Positions 35,488 to 43,567 of a stretch of DNA of 64,000 nt are shown piece after piece. The translations under genes were made by a program, and so were the position numbers. The stretch's first letter is position 1. Every line of letters begins with the position of its first letter. The notes under the pieces were generated by a model that saw nothing but the letters and a program-made list of their open reading frames with translations, was not told the origin of the DNA and did no database searches. Origin of the DNA: Actinophytocola sp050699935 (GTDB lineage: Bacteria > Actinomycetota > Actinomycetes > Mycobacteriales > Pseudonocardiaceae); NCBI RefSeq assembly GCF_050699935.1, contig NZ_JBOHGB010000017.1, positions 11,665 through 75,664 on the forward strand, given 5' to 3'.

Positions 35488-36693
35488 GTGACCGCTCGCG
35501 CGCTCGACGGCATCAGGGTGCTCGACTTCTCTCGGCACCTCGCCGGCCCGTACATGACGATGATGCTCGCCGACCACGGTGCGGACGTCATCAAGATCGA
35601 GGCCGTGGAAGGGGACCCGGTCCGTGCCGCCGGCACGGGCGATGCCGCTGACGGGGACGGCCCGCTCTTCCTCGGCTGGAACCGGGGCAAGCGCAGCGTC
35701 GCGGTCGACCTTCGCGACGCCACCGTGCTCGAGGCGGTGCGTGCGCTCGTGGCGACCTCGGACGTCGTCGTCGAGAACTTCCGGCCCGGTGTCGCCGAGC
35801 GCATCGGCATCGGCTACGACGCGCTGTCCGCGATCAACCCACGGCTGGTGTACTGCTCGATCACCGGGTTCGGGCGCTCGGGTCCGTTCGCCGACCTCCC
35901 GGCCACCGACCCCATCGGGCAGGCCATGTCGGGTGTGCTGGCCCTGACCGGGCCACCCGACGCTGACCCGGTCCTGATCGGGGTTCCGATCGCCGACGTC
36001 ATGGCCGCGATGCTCGGCGTGCAGGCGGCGACGCTCGCGCTCCTGCACCGCGAGCGCACCGGGCGGGGACAGCACGTCGACGTGTCGCTCATGTTCGGTC
36101 TGATGTCGACGTTGACCACGAGGCTCGCCACCTTCTGGGGGACGGGGGAGGAGCCGCGGCGGTTGGGGGGCGCGCACAGCGTCGTCCTTCCGTACCAGGT
36201 GTTCCGCACGGCGGACGGCTACGCCTGCGCGGGGATCTGGGACGACTCCGGCTGGCCGCGCTTCTGCGAGGCCATCGGGCGTCCCGATCTCGGCTCGGAT
36301 CCGCGCTACCGCACCAATGCCGGAAGGGTCGAACACCGGGACGTCGTGACCCGGGAGCTGTCCGACACGTTCCGCACCCGGACCAACGGGTACTGGGCCC
36401 CGCGGCTGCGGGCGGCCAACGCGATGTTCGGTCCCGCGTACGGCCTGAACGAACTGTTCGAGCTCGACCATGTCGTCGAGTCGGGGATCGTCCAGGTCGT
36501 CGACCATCCCCGGAAGGGGGCGATCAAGCAGTTGGCGTCCCCCATCGCGATGTCGGACAGCCCGCCCCGCATCACCACTCCGCCGCCGCTGCTGGGCGAG
36601 CACACGGTGCGGGTGCTCACCGAGGCGGGACTGTCGGCGGAGCAGATCGACGCGCTCGTGGTCGACGGCGCCGCGCGGGTCGCACCCGACTGA
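35488..36693 (+). CDS. Family III (CaiB/BaiF) CoA-transferase 2
   Basis: The 401-residue protein opens LDGIRVLDFSRHLAGPYMTMMLADHGADVIKIE and keeps the catalytic Asp in PATDPIGQAMSG. It also has VVVENFRPGV and a C-terminal PPPLLGEHT. It resembles CoA-transferase 1 more than 3 in its N-terminus. The GTG start is preceded by GGAGGC. It is transcribed alone from the divergent promoter and converges on CoA-transferase 3. Confidence 0.88.
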   Translation: MTARALDGIRVLDFSRHLAGPYMTMMLADHGADVIKIEAVEGDPVRAAGTGDAADGDGPLFLGWNRGKRSVAVDLRDATVLEAVRALVATSDVVVENFRPGVAERIGIGYDALSAINPRLVYCSITGFGRSGPFADLPATDPIGQAMSGVLALTGPPDADPVLIGVPIADVMAAMLGVQAATLALLHRERTGRGQHVDVSLMFGLMSTLTTRLATFWGTGEEPRRLGGAHSVVLPYQVFRTADGYACAGIWDDSGWPRFCEAIGRPDLGSDPRYRTNAGRVEHRDVVTRELSDTFRTRTNGYWAPRLRAANAMFGPAYGLNELFELDHVVESGIVQVVDHPRKGAIKQLASPIAMSDSPPRITTPPPLLGEHTVRVLTEAGLSAEQIDALVVDGAARVAPD

Positions 36694-36713
36694 TGTCGGT
36701 CTCTCGGGACGCC

Positions 36714-36747
36714 GAGCACGCCCGCCTCAGTTGAGCACGCCCGCCTC
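36714..36747. repeat. Short direct repeat at a convergent gene junction
   Basis: GAGCACGCCCGCCTC occurs at 36714-36728 and 36733-36747, a 19-bp period. The second copy is the C-terminal coding end of CoA-transferase 3, and the first lies beyond its stop. It looks like a local slippage duplication. Confidence 0.6.
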
Positions 36748-37926
36748 GACGAGGCGCTCGTACTCCGCACGGCTCATGCCCAACATGTCGTGCAGTACCG
36801 GGAAGTTGTGCTCGCCGAGTCGCGGAGCGGGGACGAAGTCGGTCGCGGGCTCGTGCACGAAGTGCAACGGGCTCCTCAGCATCGGCACGGGTCCCCGCTG
36901 GGGCAACTCGACGTCGAGCACGAAGCGGCGCTCGCGCAGGTACTCGTCGGAGAGGACCTCGGGCAGGGTCCGCACCGGAGCGCAGGGGATGCCGCGTCCG
37001 CGCAACTGGGCATGGGCCTGGGCCGTCGTCACCGTCGACGTCCACGATGAGATGATCTTGTCGACCTCGTCGATCCGCGCGACGCGCTGGCTGAGCGTGA
37101 CGAAGTTCGCCGCCTCCACGTCCCGATGCGGGTCGGCGAGCCGCAGGATCGCACTCCAGTGGGCATCGGTCACGCTGATGACGGCCAGGTATCCGTCGGC
37201 GGTCGGGTAGACGTTGTACGGTGCGCTCGCCATGCCTCCGTGGCGGTTCCCGGTGCGTGGTGGCGCGTCGGGACGCGAGATGGCCAGCCCGATGTTCGAC
37301 ATCAGCGAGGGCAGGACCGCCTCGAGCATGGACACGTCGATCGTCGCTCCCTCGCCCGCGACGGCTTGCCGGTAGAGCGCCGTGACGACCGCCGAGTGCA
37401 GATGGATGCCGCCGAAGAAGTCGGCGAGCGCGGGGCCGCTCTTGACCGGCGGATGCTCGGGGAAGCCCGTGCTGCTCATGACGCCGGACATCGCCTGGAT
37501 CGTGAGGTCCATCGCGGCCAGGTCGGCGTAGGCGCCCGCCTTGCCGTAGCCGGAGCTCGACGCCACCACCAGCTCGGGTTTGTCGGCACGCAGAGTCTCC
37601 GTGCCCAGCCCGAGACCCTCCAGCACGCCGGGCCGGAAGTTCTCGACGACGACGTTCGCCGACCGGATCAACGTGCGGATCAGGTCGCGCCCCTCGGCGG
37701 ACTTGAGGTTCACCGACAGGCCGAGCTTGTTGGCGTTGAGCATCTGGAACGGAAGGTCGGCGCCCGAGGTGGCGAGCTCGTCGCGGTTGCGCAGCGGCTC
37801 ACCGCCGAGGGGCTCGACCTTCACCACGGTCGCCCCCGACATCGCCAGGAGGAACGAGGCGTAGGCACCCGCATAGATCTGGCCGAAGTCCACGACCAGG
37901 ACGCCCTCCAACGGTTGGCGGGGCAT
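36727..37926 (-). CDS. Family III (CaiB/BaiF) CoA-transferase 3
   Basis: The 399-residue protein starts MPRQPLEGVLVVDFGQIYAGAYASFLLAMSGATVVKVE, has the Asp in AAMDLTIQAMSG and ends RLGEHNFPVLHDMLG. It is the most divergent of the three island CoA-transferases. It is the last gene of an operon with the AtuA-like small subunit and enoyl-CoA hydratase 2. ATG 37926 is chosen because GGAAGG lies five bases before it; GTG 37932 would be too close. Confidence 0.86.
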   Translation of the reverse strand: MPRQPLEGVLVVDFGQIYAGAYASFLLAMSGATVVKVEPLGGEPLRNRDELATSGADLPFQMLNANKLGLSVNLKSAEGRDLIRTLIRSANVVVENFRPGVLEGLGLGTETLRADKPELVVASSSGYGKAGAYADLAAMDLTIQAMSGVMSSTGFPEHPPVKSGPALADFFGGIHLHSAVVTALYRQAVAGEGATIDVSMLEAVLPSLMSNIGLAISRPDAPPRTGNRHGGMASAPYNVYPTADGYLAVISVTDAHWSAILRLADPHRDVEAANFVTLSQRVARIDEVDKIISSWTSTVTTAQAHAQLRGRGIPCAPVRTLPEVLSDEYLRERRFVLDVELPQRGPVPMLRSPLHFVHEPATDFVPAPRLGEHNFPVLHDMLGMSRAEYERLVEAGVLN

Positions 37927-37928
37927 GG

Positions 37929-38702
37929 TCACCTTCCCTCGAACTCGGGCTCGCGCTTCTCGGCGAAGGCGCGGAGTCCCTCCTTGACGTCCGCGCTGTA
38001 CTGCAGCACGTGCAGCAGGCCCTGCTCCATGCGAAGGCCGTCCTGGATCGCCAGTGACCTGCTGCGGATCACCAGCTCCTTCACCGCCTGCATGGACAGT
38101 GGCGCGTGGGCCGCGATCCTCCTGGCGTAACCCATCGCCGTGTCGAGCAGCTCCGCGGCCGGAACGATCTCGGTGATGAGTCCCCAGTCGAGCGCGGTCC
38201 GGGCGTCGATCGCGTCGCCCAGCAGGAGCAGCCTCATCGCACGCGCGTGGGGTAGCTGGGCGGCGAGTCGCTGCGTGCCGCCGTTGCCCGGCAGCAGCCC
38301 GCGCTTGACCTCCGGCAGGCCGAAGGTGGCGTGCGGCGCCGCCAGTCGCAGGTCCGTGGCCAGCAGCAGGGTCATCCCTCCGCCCAGGCAGTACCCGTTG
38401 ACGGCGGCGATGACCGGCTTCCAGATCTCGAGCCCGCGGTTGAGCAGCATCCGCTCCTGCGTACGCCAGAACTCCGCCGCGCCGTCGCCGAGCATCTGCG
38501 GGCTCTTGAGGTCGGCGCCGACCGAGAACGCCCGGTCGCCCGCGCCCGTGACCACCGCGACGCGGATGGCGGGATCGTCCCGCACCGCCGTCCAGGCCGA
38601 CGAGAGCTGGTCGTAGGTCTCCGGGTCCATCGCGTTGTGCCGGTCCGGCCGGTTGATGACCAGGGTCGCGACGCCGTCCTCGACGTGGAAGTCCACGGGC
38701 AT
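37929..38702 (-). CDS. Enoyl-CoA hydratase/isomerase family protein
   Basis: The 257-residue protein is a standard crotonase. It has FSVGADLKS for the first oxyanion residue, AAVNGYCLGGGMTLLLATD for the second, and the downstream EVKRGLLPGNGGTQRL with a Glu at the usual catalytic region. It would hydrate an enoyl-CoA in the island's beta-oxidation step. Five base pairs separate it from the AtuA-like small gene. Confidence 0.87.
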   Translation of the reverse strand: MPVDFHVEDGVATLVINRPDRHNAMDPETYDQLSSAWTAVRDDPAIRVAVVTGAGDRAFSVGADLKSPQMLGDGAAEFWRTQERMLLNRGLEIWKPVIAAVNGYCLGGGMTLLLATDLRLAAPHATFGLPEVKRGLLPGNGGTQRLAAQLPHARAMRLLLLGDAIDARTALDWGLITEIVPAAELLDTAMGYARRIAAHAPLSMQAVKELVIRSRSLAIQDGLRMEQGLLHVLQYSADVKEGLRAFAEKREPEFEGR

Positions 38703-38707
38703 GGTGG

Positions 38708-39136
38708 CTACGTCCCTAGGTGGGGGGTCGGTGTGCCGATGGGCCAGCCTTGCGCAAGGGGCGCCCGACGCCCGAAGCGTGGCGAGGAGCTCGCCAGCGC
38801 GAGCGGCACGTCGACCCGGTACCGAAGCAGCGCGGCGCCCAGGGTCTTGCCGAGGTTGTCGCTGCGCAGGGACAGCGGCCCACCGCCCCCGAGGGCACCG
38901 TGCAGCACGAACTTCACCGCCAGCACGTTCGGCGCGAGGTACCGCTCGACCGGCCCGGTCACCAGGCGTCTGTAGTGTGCCTCGACCCGCCGCGCGCTGA
39001 CCTCGTCGACCAGGAAGTCGAACACCTGCCTGGAGTCGGCGAAGAGCGTGACGTCGGCCGTGTCGCCCTTGTCGCCGGCACGGACGCCGCACAGCTCCCG
39101 GAGCTGGACATTGATCAACTCGGGTATTCCGTCCAC
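38708..39136 (-). CDS. AtuA-like ferredoxin-fold small protein
   Basis: The 142-residue protein has the pattern LRELCGVRAGDKGDTADVTLFA followed by PNVLAVKFVLHGALGGGGPLSLRSDNLGKTLGAALL. This is the C-terminal domain found fused to, or next to, AtuA/DUF1446 proteins of acyclic terpene and related catabolism. The matching DUF1446 large protein is encoded separately at 40556-41881 under the same operator. The two probably form a complex. The start is GTG 39136; the reaction is not established for the family. Confidence 0.75.
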   Translation of the reverse strand: MDGIPELINVQLRELCGVRAGDKGDTADVTLFADSRQVFDFLVDEVSARRVEAHYRRLVTGPVERYLAPNVLAVKFVLHGALGGGGPLSLRSDNLGKTLGAALLRYRVDVPLALASSSPRFGRRAPLAQGWPIGTPTPHLGT

Positions 39137-39203
39137 GTCAACTCGCCCGTCCTCTGCCCGCGTCGTCGAAAGGTCGTGGGGCCAGGTGTCACCTTGACAC
39201 CGT

Positions 39204-39219
39204 ATGACATTGACGTCAA
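39204..39219. promoter_or_regulatory. Operator site 4 of the TetR-type regulon
   Basis: On the minus strand it reads TTGACGTCAATGTCAT, 14 of 16 matches to site 6. It contains the perfect 12-bp palindrome ATTGACGTCAAT (39209-39220). It lies in the divergent promoter region between the AtuA-like small gene and the acyl-CoA dehydrogenase. Confidence 0.75.
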
Positions 39220-39297
39220 TACTGAAAATCGTGGTCGCCGCGGGTGCTCGCCTTCTCCAGATCGCAAAGTCCTGACAGTTCGGAGCCGGAGGTCGTC

Positions 39298-40464
39298 GTG
39301 GGTGCCAAGGAAGTCTTCATCGACAAGGATCTCGAGGCCCTGCGCGAGGTCGTGTCCGACTTCATGCGCAAGGAGGTGCGGCCCGTCGAGGACCCGTTGC
39401 CCCACGACGCGAACCTCCCCGGCGCGGCCGACCTGGAGCGGCTGCAGCGAACAGCGCGTGCGGCCGGCCTCTGGTGCATCGCGTCGCCCGAGAAGTACGG
39501 CGGCGCCGGGATGTCCGTCCTCCAGCAGGTGATCGTCGTGGAAGAGGCGTCGAAGTGCCGGATGGGCGCCTACAACCCGGCCCTGGGCGCGTTCGGATGG
39601 GATCCGCCGAACGCGATCTTCGGCGGTACCGAGGACCAGATCCAGAAGTACGCCGTGCCGACGATCGAGCGCGGCGAGAAGACGTTCATGCACCTCACCG
39701 AGCCCAGTGGTGGTTCGGACCCGGCCCGTGCGATCAAGACGACCGCGACCCGCACCAGCGCCGGCTGGCTGATCAACGGCAACAAGATCTTCGTGTCCGC
39801 CACCAACGAGTCGCGGTGGGGCATCACGTTCGCGCGCACGAGCCCGGGCCGCAAAGGAATCAGCTGCTTCATCATCGAACGCGACGTTCCCGGCCTGTCC
39901 GTGACGCCCATCCCCGTGATCCGGTCGTGGTACCCGTACGAGGTGCGCTACGAGAACGTCGAGGTTCCGCACGACGCCCTGCTCGGCGAGGAAGGGCTCG
40001 GATTCCAGCTCTCCCAGCGCTACCTGGCCCACTTCCGGATTCCGTATGCCGCGGGATGCATCGGCGTCGCGGAAGCGGCGATGGAGATCGCCGTGGCGTG
40101 GGCGAAGGAGCGCGAGGCGTTCAACTCCCGGCTCGCGGACAAGCAGGCCATCCAATGGATGCTGGCGGACTCCGAGATCGAGCTGCGGGCCGCCCGGCTC
40201 CTGGTCTACGACGCCGCGGCGAAGGCCGACCAGGGAAAGCCGTTCAAGGTCGAGGCCTCGATCGCGAAGGTGTACGCGACCGAGGCCGCCGGGCGCATCG
40301 TCGACCGCTGCATTCAGATACTCGGCGGAATGGGCGTGACGCAGGAGCTGCCACTCGAGCGGTGGTACCGCGAGCTGCGCATCAAGCGGATCGGCGAAGG
40401 GCCGTCCGAGGTGCACCGGATGGTGACCGCACGGCACGTGCTCAACGACAAGTACCAGGGCTAG
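39298..40464 (+). CDS. Acyl-CoA dehydrogenase
   Basis: The 388-residue protein shows MHLTEPSGGSDPARAIKTTA, a flavin/substrate segment, and the C-terminal RIGEGPSEVHRM, which keeps the catalytic Glu position of short/medium-chain enzymes. It would introduce the double bond for the enoyl-CoA hydratases in the island. GTG 39298 is taken as the start because GGAGG precedes it by five bases; the frame is open back to 39244. Its stop codon lies inside the CTAG that flanks the 91-bp inverted-repeat element. Confidence 0.86.
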   Translation: MGAKEVFIDKDLEALREVVSDFMRKEVRPVEDPLPHDANLPGAADLERLQRTARAAGLWCIASPEKYGGAGMSVLQQVIVVEEASKCRMGAYNPALGAFGWDPPNAIFGGTEDQIQKYAVPTIERGEKTFMHLTEPSGGSDPARAIKTTATRTSAGWLINGNKIFVSATNESRWGITFARTSPGRKGISCFIIERDVPGLSVTPIPVIRSWYPYEVRYENVEVPHDALLGEEGLGFQLSQRYLAHFRIPYAAGCIGVAEAAMEIAVAWAKEREAFNSRLADKQAIQWMLADSEIELRAARLLVYDAAAKADQGKPFKVEASIAKVYATEAAGRIVDRCIQILGGMGVTQELPLERWYRELRIKRIGEGPSEVHRMVTARHVLNDKYQG

Positions 40465-40559
40465 TGCGGTGGCCGGAAACGTTCGCCGGGTCTCTCGACG
40501 GCCCAGCGGAAACCTGGATCCGCCGATAGACCCACCAACGTTCCCGGCCACCGCACTAG
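40461..40559. mobile_element. 91-bp MITE-like element with CTAG target duplication
   Basis: CTAG flanks both ends (40461-40464 and 40556-40559). Inside are terminal inverted repeats TGCGGTGGCCGGAAACGTT and its near-exact reverse complement (18 of 19). Further imperfect pairing runs inward (GGGTCTCTCG against GGGTCTATCG), so the whole element can fold on itself. CTAG-type duplications are typical of IS5-family elements. There is no coding capacity. It sits exactly at the stop codons of two convergent genes and may now serve as a bidirectional terminator. Confidence 0.75.
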
Positions 40560-41881
40560 CTCTCGACGTACTCGACTTCGACGCCGCCGTCGACGAGGTG
40601 CCGGTCGGCGGCGAAACCGGTGAGCTTCAGCAACCGCGTCGCCTGGCGCCGCTTGGGGCGACCGAACGGCGTCGACATGGCCGGCACCGTGCCTCCGACT
40701 CTGCCCCCGACGGCCTCGGCCGCCTCGCGGGTGGCGCATCGCCAGGCCACGCGCAGCACGATCTCGGCCGGCTCGACTCCCAGCGCGTACGCGGCGGCCA
40801 GGTCCGCCTCGGCCGTCGGACCGTGGTGCGCGCCCGCGCCGAAGTACTCGACGCACCAGTCCTGGACCTCGACGCCGAGCCTGCGTGCCCGCTCCTGGAC
40901 GACGCCGGCCACCAGCTGGGCCTTCTGCAAGGCGTCGGGCCACGAGTAGGTGTGCGTGAAGTCGAGGCCCCACCCCGCGGTCTCGCAGTACAGCCCTTTG
41001 TACGCCGGTGGCGCGGAGGTGCCGCGTGCGCCGGACACACGCACTCTGTCCGCACCGACCGGTTCCACGGACACGGCGGTGAAGTCGGCGGTCACGTCCG
41101 GGTTCAGGTAGCGGCTCGGATCGTGGACCTCGTACATGAGCTGCTCGCGGACGGTGTCGAAGGTGACCTGCCCGCCCGTGCCCGCCGGCTTCGTGATGAC
41201 CGCCGAGCCGTCGGCCTCGACCTCGGCGATCGGGAATCCGGGACGGCTCGGGTCCGGGTCGGTCCACCAGTCACCGCTGTAGACCGAACCCGAGACCTGC
41301 GCACTGCATTCGAGCAGGTGCCCCACGGTGACGCCCGCCGCCACGCGGTCGGCGTCGCCGAGGTCCCACGCGAACTCGTGTACCAGCGGGGCCAGGAAGA
41401 GGCTGGCATCGGCCACCCGGCCGGTGATGACGATCTGTGCGCCCGAAGCCAGCGCGGCCACGATCGGGCGGGCGCCGAGGTAGCAGACGGCGAACTCGGT
41501 GTCGCCGGGGATGCCGAACACCGTGTGTCGCGAGGTCAGCTCGTCGCCGGTCACGGTGGCGATCTTCACGCCGTGCAGCCCTCGCTCCGCGAGGTGCTTC
41601 GTGACCGCGGCCGCCGCGGCCCGGGGGTTGAGTCCTCCCGCGTTGGTGAGGAAGCGCGTCCGACCCGACCGCAGGTAGGGCAGGGCGGCCTCCACATAGT
41701 CGACGATGTCGCGGGTGTAGCCGAGCGCCGGGTCGCGGCGGCGGTCCTTGGACAGCACCGCCAGCGTCGACTCGGCGAGGGCATCGCACACGAGGTAGTC
41801 GACGCCATCGGCCAGCAACGCCGGCAGCGGCTCGAGGCTGTCGCCGTACCCCGCCTGTCCACCCGCGATGCGAATCGTCAC
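40556..41881 (-). CDS. AtuA-like DUF1446 protein (large component)
   Basis: The 441-residue protein begins VTIRIAGGQAGYGDSLEPLPALLADGVDYLVCDALAE and contains the DUF1446 segments FLTNAGGLNPRAAAAAV, TGRVADASLFLAPL, HLLECSAQVSGS and PSRYLNPDVTADF. AtuA-type proteins belong to citronellol/geraniol and other branched-acid catabolism; their chemistry is poorly known. The usual fused C-terminal domain is absent and encoded separately (38708-39136). The GTG start has GGAGGG before it; a longer frame to 42001 would read through operator sites 5 and 6. Confidence 0.82.
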   Translation of the reverse strand: MTIRIAGGQAGYGDSLEPLPALLADGVDYLVCDALAESTLAVLSKDRRRDPALGYTRDIVDYVEAALPYLRSGRTRFLTNAGGLNPRAAAAAVTKHLAERGLHGVKIATVTGDELTSRHTVFGIPGDTEFAVCYLGARPIVAALASGAQIVITGRVADASLFLAPLVHEFAWDLGDADRVAAGVTVGHLLECSAQVSGSVYSGDWWTDPDPSRPGFPIAEVEADGSAVITKPAGTGGQVTFDTVREQLMYEVHDPSRYLNPDVTADFTAVSVEPVGADRVRVSGARGTSAPPAYKGLYCETAGWGLDFTHTYSWPDALQKAQLVAGVVQERARRLGVEVQDWCVEYFGAGAHHGPTAEADLAAAYALGVEPAEIVLRVAWRCATREAAEAVGGRVGGTVPAMSTPFGRPKRRQATRLLKLTGFAADRHLVDGGVEVEYVES

Positions 41882-41937
41882 GTGACCCTCCGTTGTCGTC
41901 CCCGGGCGGAACCGCCATCCCGAGAGTACAGATGATG

Positions 41938-41953
41938 CCGACGTCAATGTCGA
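41938..41953. promoter_or_regulatory. Operator site 5 of the TetR-type regulon (weaker copy)
   Basis: CCGACGTCAATGTCGA matches 12 of 16 positions of site 6. It lies 57 bp upstream of the AtuA-like start, and site 6 follows 32 bp further out. Confidence 0.5.
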
Positions 41954-41985
41954 CTCGTTGAAATCGGTCGGGTCGCGACTTAATA

Positions 41986-42001
41986 TTGACGTCGATGTCA
42001 A
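41986..42001. promoter_or_regulatory. Operator site 6 of the TetR-type regulon (best copy)
   Basis: TTGACGTCGATGTCAA is a 16-bp palindrome with one mismatched pair, preceded by an AT-rich TTAATA stretch. It lies in the divergent promoter region between the AtuA-like gene and TetR 1, so it should also autoregulate the TetR gene. Confidence 0.8.
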
Positions 42002-42129
42002 TCACTGACCGGCATCTCGCTGATGTGGCCGGATGGCACCGCCGACTCGTGGAGGACTAGCTGGAACCAACGTGAACCGGGGATGGACAGGGCGGCCCGG
42101 GTGGGCGTCGGCGGACCGAGGAGTCGCAG

Positions 42130-42801
42130 ATGAAACGAGGGGGAAGTCCGCGGGGAAAGGCGGTAATCAGCGTGTCGGCGTCGCAGAAGAAGCGGCGTGA
42201 CGTGGGGCCGACCACCTCCAAGGGTCGGGAGCGGCGCACCGACATCCTCCGCGCGGCACGGACCGTGTTCGAGGAACGCGGGTTCCTCGAAACCAGAGTC
42301 GCCGACATCGTCGCCCTGGCCGACGTCTCGCAGGGCACCTTCTACACGTACTTCGACTCGAAGGAAGCGGTCTTCGTCGAGGTCGCCGAGAGCGTCATCG
42401 AGACGATGCTGGACAACCTGCACACCGACTACGTCTCGGGCATGGGGTCGGTGGAACGGATTCGGCGCGCGATGGTGCGCTTCGTCGACGCGTACCGCCC
42501 GAACGCCGTGATGATCGGCCTGATCGAACAGGTCGGCACCTTCACGCCCGCGATGCGACAGCTTCGGCTGCGCCTGCGGGAGTCGTTCGTGGCGAGGTCG
42601 GCCCAGGGGATCCGTCGAATGCAGAAGGACGGGGTCGCCGACCCGAGCGTGAACGCGGTGATGATCGCCGAGGTTCTCGGGGCGATGGTCGACCAGACCT
42701 GCTATCTCTGGTTCTTCCTCGGCAAGGAGTTCGACGCGCCGGCGGTCGTGGAGGCGCTCACGACCGTATGGGCCCGAGGTGTCGGTGTCGTGGAGTCCTG
42801 A
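42130..42801 (+). CDS. TetR family regulator 1
   Basis: The 223-residue protein has a basic N-terminal arm (RGKAVISVSASQKKRR) and a TetR HTH at about 35-85 with ERRTDILRAARTVFEERG and DVSQGTFYTYFDSKEAVF. A C-terminal ligand domain follows (RIRRAMVRFVDAYRPNAVMIGLIEQ in part). It is a close paralogue of the next gene. Its divergent orientation to the AtuA-like gene, with operator site 6 in between, makes it the likely regulator of the island, probably sensing an acyl-CoA intermediate. Confidence 0.88.
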   Translation: MKRGGSPRGKAVISVSASQKKRRDVGPTTSKGRERRTDILRAARTVFEERGFLETRVADIVALADVSQGTFYTYFDSKEAVFVEVAESVIETMLDNLHTDYVSGMGSVERIRRAMVRFVDAYRPNAVMIGLIEQVGTFTPAMRQLRLRLRESFVARSAQGIRRMQKDGVADPSVNAVMIAEVLGAMVDQTCYLWFFLGKEFDAPAVVEALTTVWARGVGVVES

Positions 42802-42831
42802 GCCGAAACCCGACCGTGCGCGCCTGGACCT

Positions 42832-42847
42832 GTGACATCATCGTCAG
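42832..42847. promoter_or_regulatory. Operator site 7 of the TetR-type regulon
   Basis: GTGACATCATCGTCAG matches 13 of 16 positions of site 2 and lies 41 bp before the TetR 2 start. If this is an operator, the GTG start at 42832 for TetR 2 is wrong. Confidence 0.6.
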
Positions 42848-42888
42848 AACAGCCGGAGCCGATGTTCTGGCAGGCGGAGGATCCATAC

Positions 42889-43566
42889 ATGAGTCCACGC
42901 GGGGGCAGTCGCCCCAAGCGGCGGGCGGTCATCAGTGTCTCCGCGTCGCAGAGGGAGCGGCGCGGTGCGGGCCCGGTGACACCCAAGGGGCGCGAGCGGC
43001 GCTCGGAGATCCTGCGCGCGGCGCGGACGGTGTTCGAGGAGCGGGGTTTCCTGGACACCCGGGTGGCCGACATCGTCGCCGCCGCGGACGTCGCGCAGGG
43101 CACCTTCTACACGTACTTCGACTCGAAGGACGCGGTCTTCGTCGAGGTCGCCCAGCAGGTCATCGAGACGATGATGGACGACCTGCACGCCGAGTACGTG
43201 CCCGACATGGACCCGGTCGAGCGCGTTCGCCGTGCGATGGTGCGGTTCATCGACGCGTTCCGCCCCAACGCGGTGATGATCGGGCTCATCGAGCAGGTCG
43301 GCACCTTCACCCCGGAGATGCGGCGCCTCCGCCTCAGTCTCCGTGAGTCCTTTGTGGACCGTACGGCGCAGGGTATCCGGCGCCAGCAGGAGGAGGGTCT
43401 CGCCGACCGGTCGGCGGATCCGGAGATGTTCGCCGAGGTGCTCGGTGCGATGGTGGACCAGATCTGCTATCTCTGGTTCTTCCTCGGCAAGGAGTTCGAC
43501 GCCGACGCGGTCGTGGAGGCACTGACCTCGGTCTGGGCGCGCGCCATCGGCATCAAGGGCGCCTGA
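42889..43566 (+). CDS. TetR family regulator 2 (paralogue of regulator 1)
   Basis: From ATG 42889 the product has 225 residues and aligns with TetR 1 over its entire length. Both share VISVSASQ(R/K), RAARTVFEERGFL(D/E)TRVADIV, QGTFYTYFDSK and ICYLWFFLGKEFDA. The tandem pair is a recent duplication. The start at 42889 is chosen from GGCGGAGG ten bases upstream, from alignment with TetR 1 (KRGGSPRGK/SPRGGSRPK) and from operator site 7. Retained identity in the HTH suggests both bind the same sites. Confidence 0.87.
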   Translation: MSPRGGSRPKRRAVISVSASQRERRGAGPVTPKGRERRSEILRAARTVFEERGFLDTRVADIVAAADVAQGTFYTYFDSKDAVFVEVAQQVIETMMDDLHAEYVPDMDPVERVRRAMVRFIDAFRPNAVMIGLIEQVGTFTPEMRRLRLSLRESFVDRTAQGIRRQQEEGLADRSADPEMFAEVLGAMVDQICYLWFFLGKEFDADAVVEALTSVWARAIGIKGA

Positions 43567-43567
43567 T

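Noticed and set aside
39115..40551. Long minus-strand frame opposite the acyl-CoA dehydrogenase
   Set aside because: It mirrors the acyl-CoA dehydrogenase codons, and the plus-strand protein has clear family motifs.
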